NCBI RefSeq assembly: GCF_040581485.1
Contig: NC_090128.1
Span: 26,752,931-26,816,930, forward strand
Source: Linepithema humile
Lineage: Eukaryota > Arthropoda > Insecta > Hymenoptera > Formicidae
DNA: 64,000 nt
Direction of reading: 5' to 3'
Position numbers and translations under genes: made by a program. Numbering within the stretch: position 1 is the stretch's first letter; each line of letters begins with the position of its first letter. The notes beneath the pieces were generated by a model. The model worked only from the letters and a program-made list of their open reading frames with translations. It searched no databases and was not told the DNA's origin. This document shows positions 26,290 to 39,235 of the stretch, piece by piece.

Positions 26290-28406
26290 TGAGTTTCTGT
26301 TCTCACGTTCGAAACCTCAATTCTCCGCCTTTCTGTCCTAATAAACTTCAATCATTCGTCTCTTTTTTTCTTTAATGCATACAATTTTCTCGAAACGTTT
26401 TATCAATCTATCTACTTTACTGCGATTGTTTTTTCGCTTTTATTTTTTATTTAATCAGAGCAATTCTGAATTTATAATAAAATACGTAAAACGTATTGTG
26501 CCAATATTTTTAAAACAAGATTTGCATTTTGCAATTGAAGTATTGTTTAGGTGAATTAGATTAGAACAACAATAATAGTTAAAGTCTTTTGATTTTGGAA
26601 AATGATGATACCTATCCAATACACGCGGGCTTAATTGGAACGACTTTGTAGAGTAGCCGATGTGGACTAATGAACTCGCGGTTTCCAATTCAAGCGATTG
26701 TCAGAATGGTTGCACTGTTCTTCAACCCGAATCCGCCTCTTCGCTTTCGTACCTCGTTAACGGGTAACCACGAAGTGGAAGAAGAAAGACTCCGAAGATG
26801 GCACAGGCTGATACAGAGTGAGCTATGCCCATCGTAAGCCTCCTTCGAGAGAAACTGGAGCTTCTGCTCCCCATTTATCAATGGAAGCACCGTGGAGGTA
26901 GAAGATGAAGAGAGGGAGCAGCGAATGAACAAAGAAGAGGAGAGGAGGCAAACAGCGCGCGAAGCGAAGAAGACGGAAAATAGGACCACTGCAAACTCAT
27001 TCGATCCTGTAATAGCGACCCGTTATTTATTAGCTGCCGTAGTAATAGATCCGGGTCTATAAAGTCACACTGTTTCTCGGTAATTGGGAAGAAACGAGCT
27101 TCCAGCAAGGGAAATTGAGAGAATCTGTGTTAAGGATCCAGAGTTGTGTGTATTATGAAATATTATCTAAAGGAGCAATGTTTTTTTTATTTCAAACAGC
27201 TGTTTTCTACATTGATCTACCAGCAATTTTTATGATTTTGACGATGGAAAATTTGAAAACATTTTGAGATAAATCGCAATCTACAATATAATGAGTTAGA
27301 AATACTCGAAAAATAAATAATATTAATTGAGGCTAAAATCGCAGTAACAAGCATGTTATCATGCATAAAAATAACCGGGAATAATCGCGAAGAAATTTTC
27401 TTCTAACGAAGCACTTCGCTTCGATTGACTGCAGGCCAGCTGTGTAGTTTTATGAAGCATTTGAGAGTGAGGAGGATCTGCTTCACAAATTAATTTATTG
27501 GAATGGGTTCCACTTGCAGCTGCTTGGATAACGATTCTCTTTTTTAGCCCCGCGCAATTTCAATGATCGCGAGCATTGCCTGTACTTTCACGCTGGAGTG
27601 CGTCTTCAGGGCTTTGGACTAATAAAACTTAAGTATTATTGATCGGTTAGCACAATCCTTCAACAATGGAGTATATCTTTTAAGATATCGACTTTATTAA
27701 CCAAGCGTAACGAGTGATGACAAATCTGAAAGAAATGTGAAGGCTTGATAAACAGAGTAAATGCACTTTCAATTCTAAAAACACGGTTTTACTTTTAAGA
27801 GAATCTTCTTGCACCTTACTTATAACAAAGTAATTTTTAATCTTATTATTATTATTATTATTTTCGCACCAGATAAAAGTGAAAATAAACTTAAATTTCA
27901 TAGCATTGATACTATTTCACAGACTCATTTTGTTTGATTGTAAAATCTTGTGTTATATACTCAAATAAATCTGGCTACGCCGCAGTCATAGTGATAATCC
28001 ACTTAAAATGCAACGCGTTCACTCTGAAAACGTGACTCAGCTATTCGCGACTCTTACTTGTCTCCTTCTACTTTATGAAATTGCCATAATTATTATACAG
28101 TTGATCGTACTATGCGTTTTCAAAGGAAATGCGACTTTAAGATTTAAATTCAAATTTCCAATATTATTTTACGCAACATTAATTTAATTTGTTACTAAGG
28201 AAATTTGATTTATAGCAGACAAATCTTTCCAGCATAATTTTACATACATCAATGAGTCTTACTTTCTTACCTCTTATTTATCAGTGAGTTTGTTTTTTTC
28301 TATGTGCTTGCGTTTGACGGCGGGCTGTTAATAATCATTAATTTACCCCGAGCAAAAAAATGCGTCAACGTCGGATCCGCGAGAAAAGGAAGGGTGGCGC
28401 ACAAGA
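26290..28406. other. Non-coding stretch
   Basis: No gene supported. A purine-rich tract occupies about 26880-26970. A (TTA)n microsatellite lies at 27843-27863. E-box-like CAGCTG words are found around 27440-27525. Confidence 0.45.
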
Positions 28407-28643
28407 CATTACTCAAATACTCATTAGCACGGTCGAAATAAGCGCGCGCGGTCCTGGTTGCTAATTAACGCACGAAACGGCCGCCATACAACTCCGGGCT
28501 CTCACGGATGCGTTAGGGGCGGTCTCGCAAGATATTGTGTCGCTTGTCGAAACAGCGTGCAGCCAGTTCGGCTCGGTGTACGTAAACGCACCAGGTATTA
28601 CCTGTTTTAATTAGCCACAAGACTAATGTGGGATCGACGTGGC
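28407..28643. promoter_or_regulatory. Putative regulatory module A2 (paired with A1)
   Basis: Second copy of the three-block arrangement seen at 11866-12045: CATTACTCAAATACTCATTA at 28407, CTAATTAACGCA at 28461-28472 and GATCGACGTGGC at 28632-28643. The region just before block 3 also aligns (ATTAG/ATTAA, then ACAAG and AATG words). It is CpG-rich and has no open frame in common with the first copy. Interpretation as a duplicated enhancer-like element 16.5 kb away is inference. Confidence 0.5.
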
Positions 28644-31600
28644 CAATCCGGAATTCCAGGATACCGCGCACGCCTCTCTGACTCATGAACAAGAAAACGG
28701 AGAAAGAGGAATGGGTGTGGAACGCAGACGAAGATGATTTCTACGGGATAAGAGCGGATATCGCGTCGGGTATTGCGACGTGGCTACTTTTCAAGCAAAC
28801 GTTTATATTACCGATGCTTGTACGCATGGATGTCTGTATCTGAAAGCGTCGGTGCCTTTTAAGTCGTCTTCTCGCGCCGCGTATGTTCGTTATTTTTTTA
28901 TAAGCCAGAACGACTTTAACATCGAAGATTGCATTGGAATAATTATTGTCATTATTATTAATTACTCTTATTTCTTTAAACTCGATTTCTTACTTGTATC
29001 ATACGATAACCATTTGTACGCGATCGTGCATATTTATTATCTTAATGACTACAAAAAGAATCACGTTTCATAAGAATTCATATGATATTATTAGATACGC
29101 AACGCGAGTTATTCTTGTGAGAAAAATATTTTAATGTTTTTAAAAAGGCATTAAAAATCATGAGAAATGTTCTCAAGTGCGAGAGTACAGTTAGCCACGT
29201 TGTTAAATTACCAAAATTAAACATTAATTAAAACGTTGGTTAAATCATTTAGTTGAGCAACTCCGAGCCGGATACATAACGCGAGAATTTATGACAGAGA
29301 ACTTTTTTAGCAACCTGTAACTGGCACGGTACTTAAAATGGACTTCATTTGATAATGCTTCGCGCAAATCGGCGCGAGGGTTGCGTCAGGAGAAAGCGAC
29401 GAGACCCGCCGATGAAAGATCGTCGTAATTTCTTTCGGACAAGACTATTTACTCATTCTCAACGAACACCATGAATTCAAGAGAGCGAAGACAGTCGCGT
29501 CTGAAAGGTAAGAAGCCGGGTATAACGAGAAAAATTATGGATTTGCGACAAATGAACTGAAAAGTGATGAGGTTTCCATGAAACTTAAATATGCCGAGAG
29601 ACGTCTTTCTGTCGGAGACGACCTGACCGTCCGGAAAGGAGCAAAGCCGCAAAAAGGGAAGGGAGCGAGCGAGCGAAGGACGACGAGGATACGGAGAAGT
29701 AGTAGAAAGACGACGAGGAAAAAGAAAAGAAAGAAGAAGAAGAAACAGAAAAAGAAGCAGTTCGAAAAGCGCGATGCCGCGCGGTCGTTCGGACACACAA
29801 GGTCCTCTCATTAGCGGATCTGCATGTCTCGCTCCTCAATTATCCCATCTCTCCCGACGGATGCCACTCTGTTTTCTCTTCGAAATTCCAAGTGGACGTC
29901 TAATACAATATAACAGAGTTCATTTCGTGTCAATTTGCATGTACCGCTGGCTAATTCTGCGAAATTGAATTTGTCGCCGCACCTTTCCAGCACGTGCAGC
30001 GCCCGTTTGCCGGTCGGTCCGTGCTCAATATAACAAGGATCTGTCCTTGACGATGTACGATCAATTACTACATGTATATCGTACGATGTCTCGAATGTTT
30101 CCTATTTTTAGCTACGATATGATTGATCAAAGGACGTTTGCCTTTGTACATAAATAACTGTGTTAATATTTATCATCGTTACTCTATTTTTGTAGTATCG
30201 ATGCAGAGGCTATTATTTATGGGTTTAAGATTATTATGAGAAAACGGTGACCCACATCGGAATTTGTACATGAATACTTGTGGTAAACTCCACCGTCATG
30301 GAGAGAAAACGATCGATAAATCAATTGCACGCGAACCCGCAAGCGCGTGGGGCAAGTCGGGAAGCCTCTCTATGCTGCAGGTCGCACAATAATATTTCGA
30401 ACACCCAATATATTTTTGTAATTATTCAACAAAATTGACTAAATTATAATATTTATTAGAAAAGGAATTATTTACCAAGAAATTCTCAAATAACTCGATT
30501 ACTATTATAAAAAGCAAACAACTAAAGCGCAGCGTAATAATACGCGAGTAATGCAAATAACGAACAATTATAATTTGCAAATTATATTTCTCGAGGCTTT
30601 ACACAATTATGGACACAGGAGAAGTTTCTTATTACGATAGCATTGATAATATCGAAGTAAAAACAGAATATATAATTTTTAATTTACTTTGGCACGACGA
30701 AGATAAGATGTGATTCTCAAAATTAATTTCAACAAACTTTTATTTGAACGTCCCGAGACAATTTAAAGGTATAATAGATCCCTAACATAGATTGCATTCT
30801 AATGAGCCTTTGAAACGCCGTTAGGTTGATATCGCTCGGTGAGAGCCTCCGTAAAATGCTCACAAGGTATCCGCGGAAAGTTGCGAATAAAAGCCAAGAC
30901 TCACGATCGTTTCCCACCTGTTTCCACCCTCTATCAGTGCCCCTCTTTCCTTTTCGTTTTCTCTCGTTCTCTCGCCTTAGTATTCCACCGGTCGATACAA
31001 TACATGGGTCTCGCACTAATGACGTTAAAACGCCGAGGGACGATGGTAGGGCCTGTGATTTCTTCGTCGGTATTTCCGGAAGAAATTTAATTTGCTTAAT
31101 CGGCGTTGGGCCAGCGGGATGGGAAATCGCCGGCGCAAAGTTTGAACAGAGTTGTATTCTCGAAAGGAGAAAATTCATTGGCGTAACACCGGTTTCTTCC
31201 ACTAGGCGCCAGTCGTTGATCTTCGTGGCCAATATTGCGCGGAATCAAGTACGTGAGAGGGAAAGTATCGCTAACTCTCGAAACTTTCCTTATGCGCGTT
31301 CTTTTTTTTTTCATGGACCTTATCTTTCTTTTTGCTCGTGGTTTTCGCTTTCTCCACGGCGACACCACTGCTCTGGTAGCAATTTTTTCAACTCTCCTGG
31401 TCGGTGTCTTTATCGCGTGTTTCTGCAATGAACGAAGCTAGCGAGAGATTGACTCGGTTTGCGCGTGGCGTTTCAATGCTGGCGTGGGTGTCGTTAAAAC
31501 GTATTGTGAAATTAAATGCGGCTGGCACGTAAAAGCTGGTGCGCCTAACGAATGACCCGCCAAACGAGACAGCAGAAACGACGAAGGCGAGCTGCGCTTC

Positions 31601-32570
31601 TACAGAAAACTCTGAATGCGGCTGGGCATGAATCGGGCAAGAGACCGCTTTACGTGCTTAAGAACGGTCTAAATACGCGATGATTTTCAAAACGGAACAA
31701 AACCATGACGTCGCCTCTTTCATTTTACAACATCAAACGCGGATACATTTTTTTAAAGAACATTTCATTTCTCATACAAATATTATATTTAATACAAGAG
31801 TAATTAAGTTTTAATTAAGAGTAATTAAGATTAAATCAAATAGCTTCAATTTTACAACTCTTATTTGTAAGAAACTGCTATAAGACATGTTCAAATCATT
31901 ATTTATAATTATACGTAATATATATTAATTTAACGAATAATAATTAGAACAAACGAGTGAAATTTTATTAAAGTTTTACTTTATTTCCTCATAAAAGAAT
32001 TAAAACATGTGTGCTACATATTTAAGTAATGAAATTCTTCAGTGAATCAGAATTTATGAATACCTATAAATTATTTGACTTCTGAATTACTATATTTTCT
32101 TGTAACAAAATCACAACATAAGATCTTTCATTATCTAAAAGTAGTACATTCTCCTTTATTAGGCCGCTACGTTTCGCCCTGCTGAACATTATCCCGTAAT
32201 AACACGTCGGAAAAGAGCAACGAAATAGTTACGCCCATGGTCGTCGAGCTGACGCGCAAAATGCTTCTTCTCGCGAGGCGCACGGGAGGGGGTGTGAATG
32301 GGTCTAAGAAAGCGTCGGCGGAATACAATAATTACTTCACCTCAGATTTACGAGGACCGGGAAATTGAAATTTTCGTGCCACGCCGGGCACAGAGGGGCA
32401 ACGTGCGCCGTTCGCACGCAGTACAGAACATTTTCAATTATAGCATTATAATTTGTTGCCTCCGTCGTGGCAAAGCTCGAATGCACGGCTGTGCTCTGCC
32501 GGTGGGGATTATATTAATTTAATTTCGTTTTCTTTGACCATGTTGGCCGACTCCGTAGACCGTTTGCATT
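28644..32570. other. Non-coding stretch with purine tract and CpG blocks
   Basis: No gene supported. A polypurine tract of GAC/GAG/AAG triplets at about 29680-29762 makes low-complexity frames (Lys/Arg on the plus strand, Ser/Phe on the minus strand). The plus-strand frame at 30826-31431 and the minus-strand frame at 30729-31232 overlap each other and resemble nothing. An AAGAGTAATTAAG word is duplicated at about 31796-31831. Confidence 0.4.
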
Positions 32571-32571
32571 G

Positions 32572-32619
<48 letters not shown>
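32572..32619. repeat. (TA)n microsatellite
   Basis: About 24 TA units with one C interruption, followed by TGTATGTA. Ordinary simple repeat, probably length-variable. Confidence 0.9.
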
Positions 32620-32626
<7 letters not shown>

Positions 32627-32849
32627 CGACAGTCGTATTACATAAGAGTACCGCCTCCTTTGAATGTTCATTAAAATCTTAGTTCTTAATAGATCAAGAG
32701 ATGATTGAAATCGGAAGCCTTTTTATTAATATTTAATTTCAACTACACTTCCGCCTATTCGAGATTCGCGTATCGTATACGGTGTTCGACTTTCGCAGTT
32801 CTATCTTCGTTAAATTGTCGCGCTGAAAAGAAAAAAAAGAAAAAAAAAT

Positions 32850-33900
32850 AGCTCATGAAAGTAATTAAGTCCAGCCGATATTGCCGGCAACTGCTACGAC
32901 TCGCGTACACTCTCGGGCGGCGAAGAGAAAAAAAAAAATTGGAAGGTCGGCTCAGAGGTGAAGGGAGGAACTCCGTCGGAGCTTTCGCCAGGGGCGGATG
33001 TGGTCGGCGGCAGGGGTGGTTTACGCCGCCGGCAGAGGTGGCACGGAAGGCGCAGGGCGCAGACTGGAAAAGGGTGACTCGGGGTGGAACGGGACGCAGT
33101 GGCAGGGCACGGGGGGGTGTACGAACAGGGGAGGGTGGAATGAGCGGCTAGTGTCAACACTCGCTCACTTTGTGAACCCGCCAACTCGCTGCAAACCCGG
33201 TAGCGCGATATTAACGTTTCCCCCGCACGTAGCGTCGAAAATCCACCCCGGCCTACCGCCTCCTGCCGTCGCGCTGTCGCCCCTCCGTCCGCTGCCATCG
33301 CCGCCGCCGCCGCCGCTGCCGCCGCCTCCACGTACGCCCGCGACCACGAACGACCACTTAAACAAACATGCCGCGCGTTTTATTTGATATTTTACACATG
33401 AGTCGGCCGAAAATGAAATAACTCCGCGCGATACGTTTATTGAACGACGTGCTTCGTTCGGCGCGCTCGCCAGCGCGCACACACTCGCGGCCACACGAAT
33501 GCGGTGTGTACATAGAAGCCGTCTCAAACAGACGCTTCTCTTTGACGTCGATGCTTCTTTCCCGAATTGCACAGTTCCGAACATAGCGCGCGCGCGATTC
33601 GATATACGGGCGCTGCTTCGCGTGGCCCGGCGAAACCGCCGAAGGAACGGCCGAATGCATTAGCTTGAAATGCAACGCGCCGGCTATTTGTCTATTGACG
33701 CACTGGAAAAGGCTCCTCGTCGCGAGTAACGCGAGGCAACGAGACGGCGGGTGTGTTTGCCAAACGGTGAAACGTCCGCCCGTCTGTTTCGCTGCCCCTG
33801 ATGTCGGGCAACAAACAAATCGATTTACCCATTGCACCTCGCTGGTCACATCGGTGAACGGGTAATACATTCAAGTTTAGAGTGATTGATTTCTCGCTTT
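32850..33900. other. GC-rich CpG-dense island
   Basis: Strongly GC-rich relative to the rest of the window, with a run of CCG/CGC triplets at 33290-33330. The triplets produce a polyalanine start in one minus-strand frame (32894-33331) and proline/glycine-rich frames in others. Several mutually overlapping open frames on both strands are explained by the base composition. The island could be a promoter or enhancer, but no core promoter motif was identified. Confidence 0.4.
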
Positions 33901-35418
33901 AGGAACCACTTTCCTTTATAGCCTTCACATTTCGCTCTACTACCTTCTATACCGTTTATTCTCGCAAGCAATCTTTTACGGAAAATACTTTCACAGGTTT
34001 CACAGTCGCAACAACATTCTTATTGATAAAGTCCGCTGAAAGTGACACCGGTGATAAAGCGATAACTTTGTAAAGTAACAGTATTTTTTTGTGTGACGGT
34101 AATATAAAAAAATTGCCATCTGCTTGATTGAAGTGACATTAGTTCTGAATTTTTGTCTCCGATGTTTAATGAAATTCCACTTGTATGACCGATAATATTC
34201 TGGTATTTAATAATCGGCCGTTCCCTTTTACACTTTTTCGCCGGGCGCCGGAGTTTTAAATTCGGATGAGTAACGCACCAGACTTTATCGACGATCCGCG
34301 GCGTGTGTAGGTGACGTTACCACTTTCATCGCGCCTCGCGATACACAGTATTTGGATAAAAAGCGCAGCGCAAAAAGGTGCATACTGTATGCGGGCGTTA
34401 GACGGTCAATTTCCGCGGCTTTGATTGGCGGTAGGAAAGAGGGGAAACGTTATAACACACCGTCTGGCATGACGCTGCAGCGCGAAGTGCAATTTACTGC
34501 AAACGGTCGCGGTTTAAGCCGATGATAAACGATCATGCTTGACCATGAAGGGAACAAAAACAGAATGACTTTTCAACAATTATTATCCGCCTATCAACGA
34601 CAAATCATTATACAACAACGAGAGTAAACAAAGTCAGCGACGTGGAAAATCAGTGTACACCGTGAATATCCGTAAAAAAATTTCAAAAACCGCGTGGGGT
34701 TAAGCTGGCAATTTTTTCATAAATAAATATTGCATAGTTTACAGAATCATAAGTCACAATTAATATAAAATAAGTGTCGTGTAGATTTCTTTTATTTAGG
34801 AAAGAAATCTTGATTAATATCAAGGAAATAGGATAAGAATATGAATAATCGCGTGCAGCACGGTGGTTCTTTTTTGGGTCGCGGCCGCGGTCGCGAGATC
34901 GAACGTATCCATAAATGCGTGTGCGCGCGGGCGTACATCACACTGGGTGGGTGTCGGAGCGTGCGCTGGCAGAACTGAAAAGGACCCAACGCGAAGTTTA
35001 TTTTCAACCTGTCAAGATGATTCTGCATGCACCGTGGGTGCTCGTCCCGATCATTACGAACGTGCCCGGGACCGCGTGAAAGGAAGAACTGCTCGATCGA
35101 GGTGGAGGTCGCATCAAAATAAAGGGCGGGAGGGCGAAGGGGACGTGGGTTAAGGTGAGAGCGTGAGTTCTCGCGTCGGGGTTATCGTTCTCTATTTCTT
35201 TTTTCGTCGCTTCGCTTCTTCTTCCTTTATATCTTTTTAGTGTTGCACGAACGTCACGGAGGCGAGACACGTGTGCGTGCTCGATATCCGTCGCCCCACC
35301 CACGCATCTGCCGTGAGCCCATGAGGATCCGCGAACGTGGCTGTACGGGCCGCAGGGGGACGGCGAAACCTTGTTTATTCCCGCCGCGCGACGAGCAGCG
35401 TATATTTTAGCGAACGCA
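33901..35418. other. Non-coding, second GC-rich block
   Basis: No gene supported. Sequence is CpG-rich at 34200-34560 and 34850-35400, with an AT-rich interval between. The overlapping open frames at 34863-35303 have no recognisable similarity. Confidence 0.4.
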
Positions 35419-35641
35419 CTAATCGCCAGTTATTAATATTGCATCCGCACCCGAATCCAGGATTAGGCGCGTATCCCGTTTGGACCCCGCGGCTGTATCG
35501 CGATAATTGATTGTCGCGGATTCGTCATATCCAGCTTTCCCATCTAATGCGACCTCTGTCACTGTCGCGGCATTGTTTCTCCGTTTCTCTATACACCGCG
35601 GGCGGGTCACTACTGTAATTGTTATCCAGCCGGATTATGCG
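35419..35641. promoter_or_regulatory. Putative regulatory module B1 (paired with B2)
   Basis: Begins with CTAATCGCCAGTTATTAATA (35419) running to GCATC at 35445, followed by GGATTCGTCAT (35518-35528), GTTATCC (35621) and GGATTATGCG (35632-35641). All four words recur in the same order at 36339-36474 with different spacing. The first block agrees at 24 of 27 positions by hand count. The words include homeodomain-like TTAAT and bicoid/orthodenticle-like GGATTA cores. No protein frame is preserved between copies. Confidence 0.5.
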
Positions 35642-36338
35642 AGTCTACCAATGGTTTAGGGCCATGGGCCACTATTAAGCCCGCTATTGTTGCCTCTATG
35701 CGCTATACGGGCGAACTTGTTTCCCGAATATCCGAGAATACGTGCAGTTAGTCGCACGCGATGCAATGGAAACATGAAGCATCCATTTTGCCAAGTACGT
35801 GCTTGTTCTCTTCTTGATTTATGTATACGTCGAAGATACATATTATATAAATCATGTGCATTGTGCTGTTAAAACGGAGGATTTCAAAATTATGAAAAGC
35901 GCTTAAACGTAGTCGCTTAAGTATTAATTAGATTTTTGTATTGTCGATTTTAAATTATGTGAATTTATTGACGAATAATATATAAAAACGTTTCCGTTCA
36001 TAATAAAATGATATAAAGTTTTATATAATTCAACATCGGGGATATTCTCGATATCATTAAAATCAATGTTATTTATACGAAAATATCTCGTACGAAGGTA
36101 AATACCTCAACCATTATACGTCAATCAATGTTCCGTTTAGCGTAACGTACATGATATCAATTCACTCTCGATGATCGGTCGTGAGTATCAACGTATACGC
36201 CGATAGGAATCATTTATTAATTTTACGATTCGACGATTCACTGCGCTCGGAAGGCAGCGCGAGGTATTAATGGTATATCGCCGGCACGGGATCATTAATC
36301 ACATGGGCGATCGGCGCGCGATCCATTTTTCGCACATG

Positions 36339-36474
36339 CTAATCGCGGTTTATTAATATTGCATCGATTACGGTCGACGTACGGCTTACACGAGGGGAGA
36401 ATAATCGATGGTCGTTGGATTCGTCATTTGGTTCTGCCTCTATCTGTTATCCGCAGATCCGTAAGGATTATGCG
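36339..36474. promoter_or_regulatory. Putative regulatory module B2 (paired with B1)
   Basis: Second copy, 920 bases from the first: CTAATCGCGGTTTATTAATA at 36339, GGATTCGTCAT at 36417-36427, GTTATCC at 36446 and GGATTATGCG at 36465-36474. It is shorter than B1 by loss of sequence between blocks. A tandem duplication that has diverged outside the constrained words explains the pattern best; convergent clustering of sites is the alternative. Confidence 0.5.
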
Positions 36475-38384
36475 TATGAGCCTTTATCCCGCGATCGCTG
36501 CTGGATATCGCGCACATGTGCGCCAGTACTTACGTCTAAGCTGGAGATATCTCATACACAAGAGCTTATCCGCGCGCTGTACCAACAGAAGTGGCGGTTT
36601 GCGCAGAGAAGCTATGCGAAGATCCTTAAGATAAATTTATTTTCAAGATTGAATTCGTGAGGCTCTTAAACTAGAAAAAAATCCGGCGGAGCTCTCCGCT
36701 ACATAGAATCATACGACAATTATTAATATCTAATTTATTTTTGCATAAAATGCTTTGTCAAATGCTTTACCTAAATAAGCATTTAAAAAATATAATGTAG
36801 CCGATAACTCATATGCTAAACACTATTGTCGGACATTTCTCGTTTATTCCACAAACAAGTGATTAATCCACTTCACGCGCGATATGTCACGAAAGATCTA
36901 CTTCGTCTACTTTCGGGCACAAAATCGAGACATATGCTCGGTCGCAGGCGGTCGAACCTGGATCGGCGCTCTTTGGATTCGCGCATCCCTTCGTGATTTA
37001 ATGGATTGGAATGGGCCAAAGGTCGATTACGTAATTGCTACGAGTACGACGTGGTTCTGGGGGGATGAGGAGAGAGAGAGGACGGCCGAAACGATATCTC
37101 GAACTTCGTTCGCAAAAACCATGCCCATTTGTCCATGAAGAATGGAACCCCACATTCCGAATTGTACTTTACGAATTGGTTGCTCCGTGCTCACAATGGC
37201 CACGCCGATTGATCTGCGAGACAATAACGGTTGATCGAAGCTGCGTGTAAAAGGAAATTTTGTTTATTTAAACCGCTCTTAGATAAATAATTAGTCTTTA
37301 AATTTTCTGAAATCTTTAAATAGCAGCGTGATATAATTATTAGACTTTTGAAATAATTTATGTCAAATTAATTTAATATCTATTCCAAATTTCTTATTGC
37401 AATCGATTGTAGTAAAGAAATACATATTTTGTTAAAATCATGATTTCCAACTTGTGTAAGCGACTGCACATAGCAGCAAGCACACAGGTGGAGAGAATAT
37501 TTATGATGGTCGATAATATCCGGCTCGAATAAAGACGCAATTTGCATAGAATCAATTTCGCTTCGCAAAGCTCTGATTTTGATTATGCGACCAATCGATC
37601 CGATAATTGATAAATCGTCATTAGTCCCCCGCAATATGCTCGGGGATTGCCTTTCACACCACGGAAAGTGATTTATGAATAATCCTATCTATAATCCACG
37701 CAGAGGGTGGTCCCTGCGAATACCGCGACACAAAAGCATTAGAAAAGTAGTAACACTAAAAGCATACTGTATTCACTTGAGTATTTCAGAAACGCGACGT
37801 CTTCTATGCTAAAATTGCGGCGTAGACAAACATTGTCCGACCAAAGAGGTTTTGGCACAATGTCGCACAACTGTGCGCAAATCTGCGCAAGCTAATCGTC
37901 GTCATTAATTATTGGATTTATATTGTATTGTGCATTATGTAAGGAAAGCGGCAAGTTACGACGGGCGATCTATCATTTCTAAAGATACGCCTCCTTGATC
38001 TGCCGTCACAAATGTACGTCATGCCATGCGACGCGCATTATACTCAAATTTTTATAAAAGCATCTTTCAGAGGTATTAAAAATATTATACAACCGGAAAT
38101 TGAATGATATACATTTCTATAATTAATATATGCATATTCACATAGCGTTCCGCTATGGAATTACATGCATATTACTTTAATCTGTTGTAAAGCACTTGAT
38201 AATTTATTTTAAATACATTTGTCGAACAAGTATTAAGAATTTATAGCTTCCGACACTATGAGACATCACGACTGTTCGACGGACGATTAGCCAGCTGATA
38301 GATTGTCTTTGAATCAGCTTGATAATAAATTGACTGTGCTTACTCACTCTACCGCGTAACAATTTTCTCCAGTCACCAATTATT

Positions 38385-38498
38385 TTGTTCCAAGTGGATA
38401 GGGTGGTTAACTAAGTGCCGGAAGACGCTGCCAGTCTTGGGTAGTTTTCGCAGAGACTTTTGGATGACCGCCAGGACAGTGAAGTAAACTTGGAACAA
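38385..38498. repeat. 11-bp perfect inverted repeat around 92 bp
   Basis: TTGTTCCAAGT (38385-38395) and its reverse complement ACTTGGAACAA (38488-38498) flank 92 bases. The enclosed sequence is CpG-poor and contains two CCAG words. It may be a pair of factor sites or the ends of a very short element. Confidence 0.45.
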
Positions 38499-39212
38499 CG
38501 AGCAAAAATTCCTACAAATTTTTTACTTTTGTTTGCATTTTTTTCTCTTTATGTATCTTCTTCCGTCGCAAACAAATATTTTTCCATTAAAAAATCTTGC
38601 GATGTACATATAAATTAGTAGCAAACATTATTTTATGAATTCTTGTCCAAAGGAATTCATTATAATAATCATATATTCGCACTATATGTATAAATTCACA
38701 TTTCTAATATTTTAATTTTTTACCATAAATATTGATGCACACTTTAAACTTTTCCGACACAAAATGCGGAATATAAATGTAACGGTGAATGCGTATTTTT
38801 GCATAATGCGCGTGCGCGCACGCGAGTCTGAACCCCTGGCGAAAATTGAGGACTATGCAATCGGGGACGCGCCCAACGAACTGCGCGAATAATTCTGGTG
38901 AAGCTGGTATCGCGTATGTAAACGGCTACTCGGACCCGCCGCCGACAATAATTGAAACCGCATTCTCCGTGCCCATTAACGTTCTCTCTCTTACCTCTTT
39001 CAGCCATTCTCCACCTTTGCCATCCTTCTCGTGCTCGCCCTTCGAGCTCGCTCGACCGCTGCACAATTGCTCCTCTCTTTTCCTCTTTTCCATTACGCGT
39101 TCTAACGGCGAATCTATGATTTGGAAATCCTCCGACGACCAGATGGGTAGATGGTCGTGTCCCAGAGATATATGGGTTACCCGAAGCAGGGGCTTCATAC
39201 AAATTGAATTTG

Positions 39213-39235
39213 CGTAATTACGGGAGTAATTACGT
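39213..39235. promoter_or_regulatory. Two palindromic TAATTA sites in tandem
   Basis: CGTAATTACG (39213-39222) is a perfect palindrome followed three bases later by GTAATTACG (39227-39235). The TAATTA core in palindromic form suits cooperative binding by homeodomain dimers. A GGATTA word follows at 39239-39244. Function is inferred. Confidence 0.4.

Noticed and set aside
29578..29839. Lys/Arg-rich plus frame and Ser/Phe-rich minus frames
   Set aside because: Low-complexity translations of a polypurine tract.
30729..31431. 201-codon plus-strand and 167-codon minus-strand frames
   Set aside because: Mutually overlapping, no similarity recognised and no splice context that favours one.
32894..33331. 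Minus-strand frame starting with Met-Glu-polyalanine, and overlapping plus-strand frames
   Set aside because: Produced by a CCG triplet run and high GC; several frames are open at once, with no domain recognised.
36940..36975. GGTTCGACC on the minus strand resembling a tRNA B box
   Set aside because: No A box at the right distance and no cloverleaf could be drawn.
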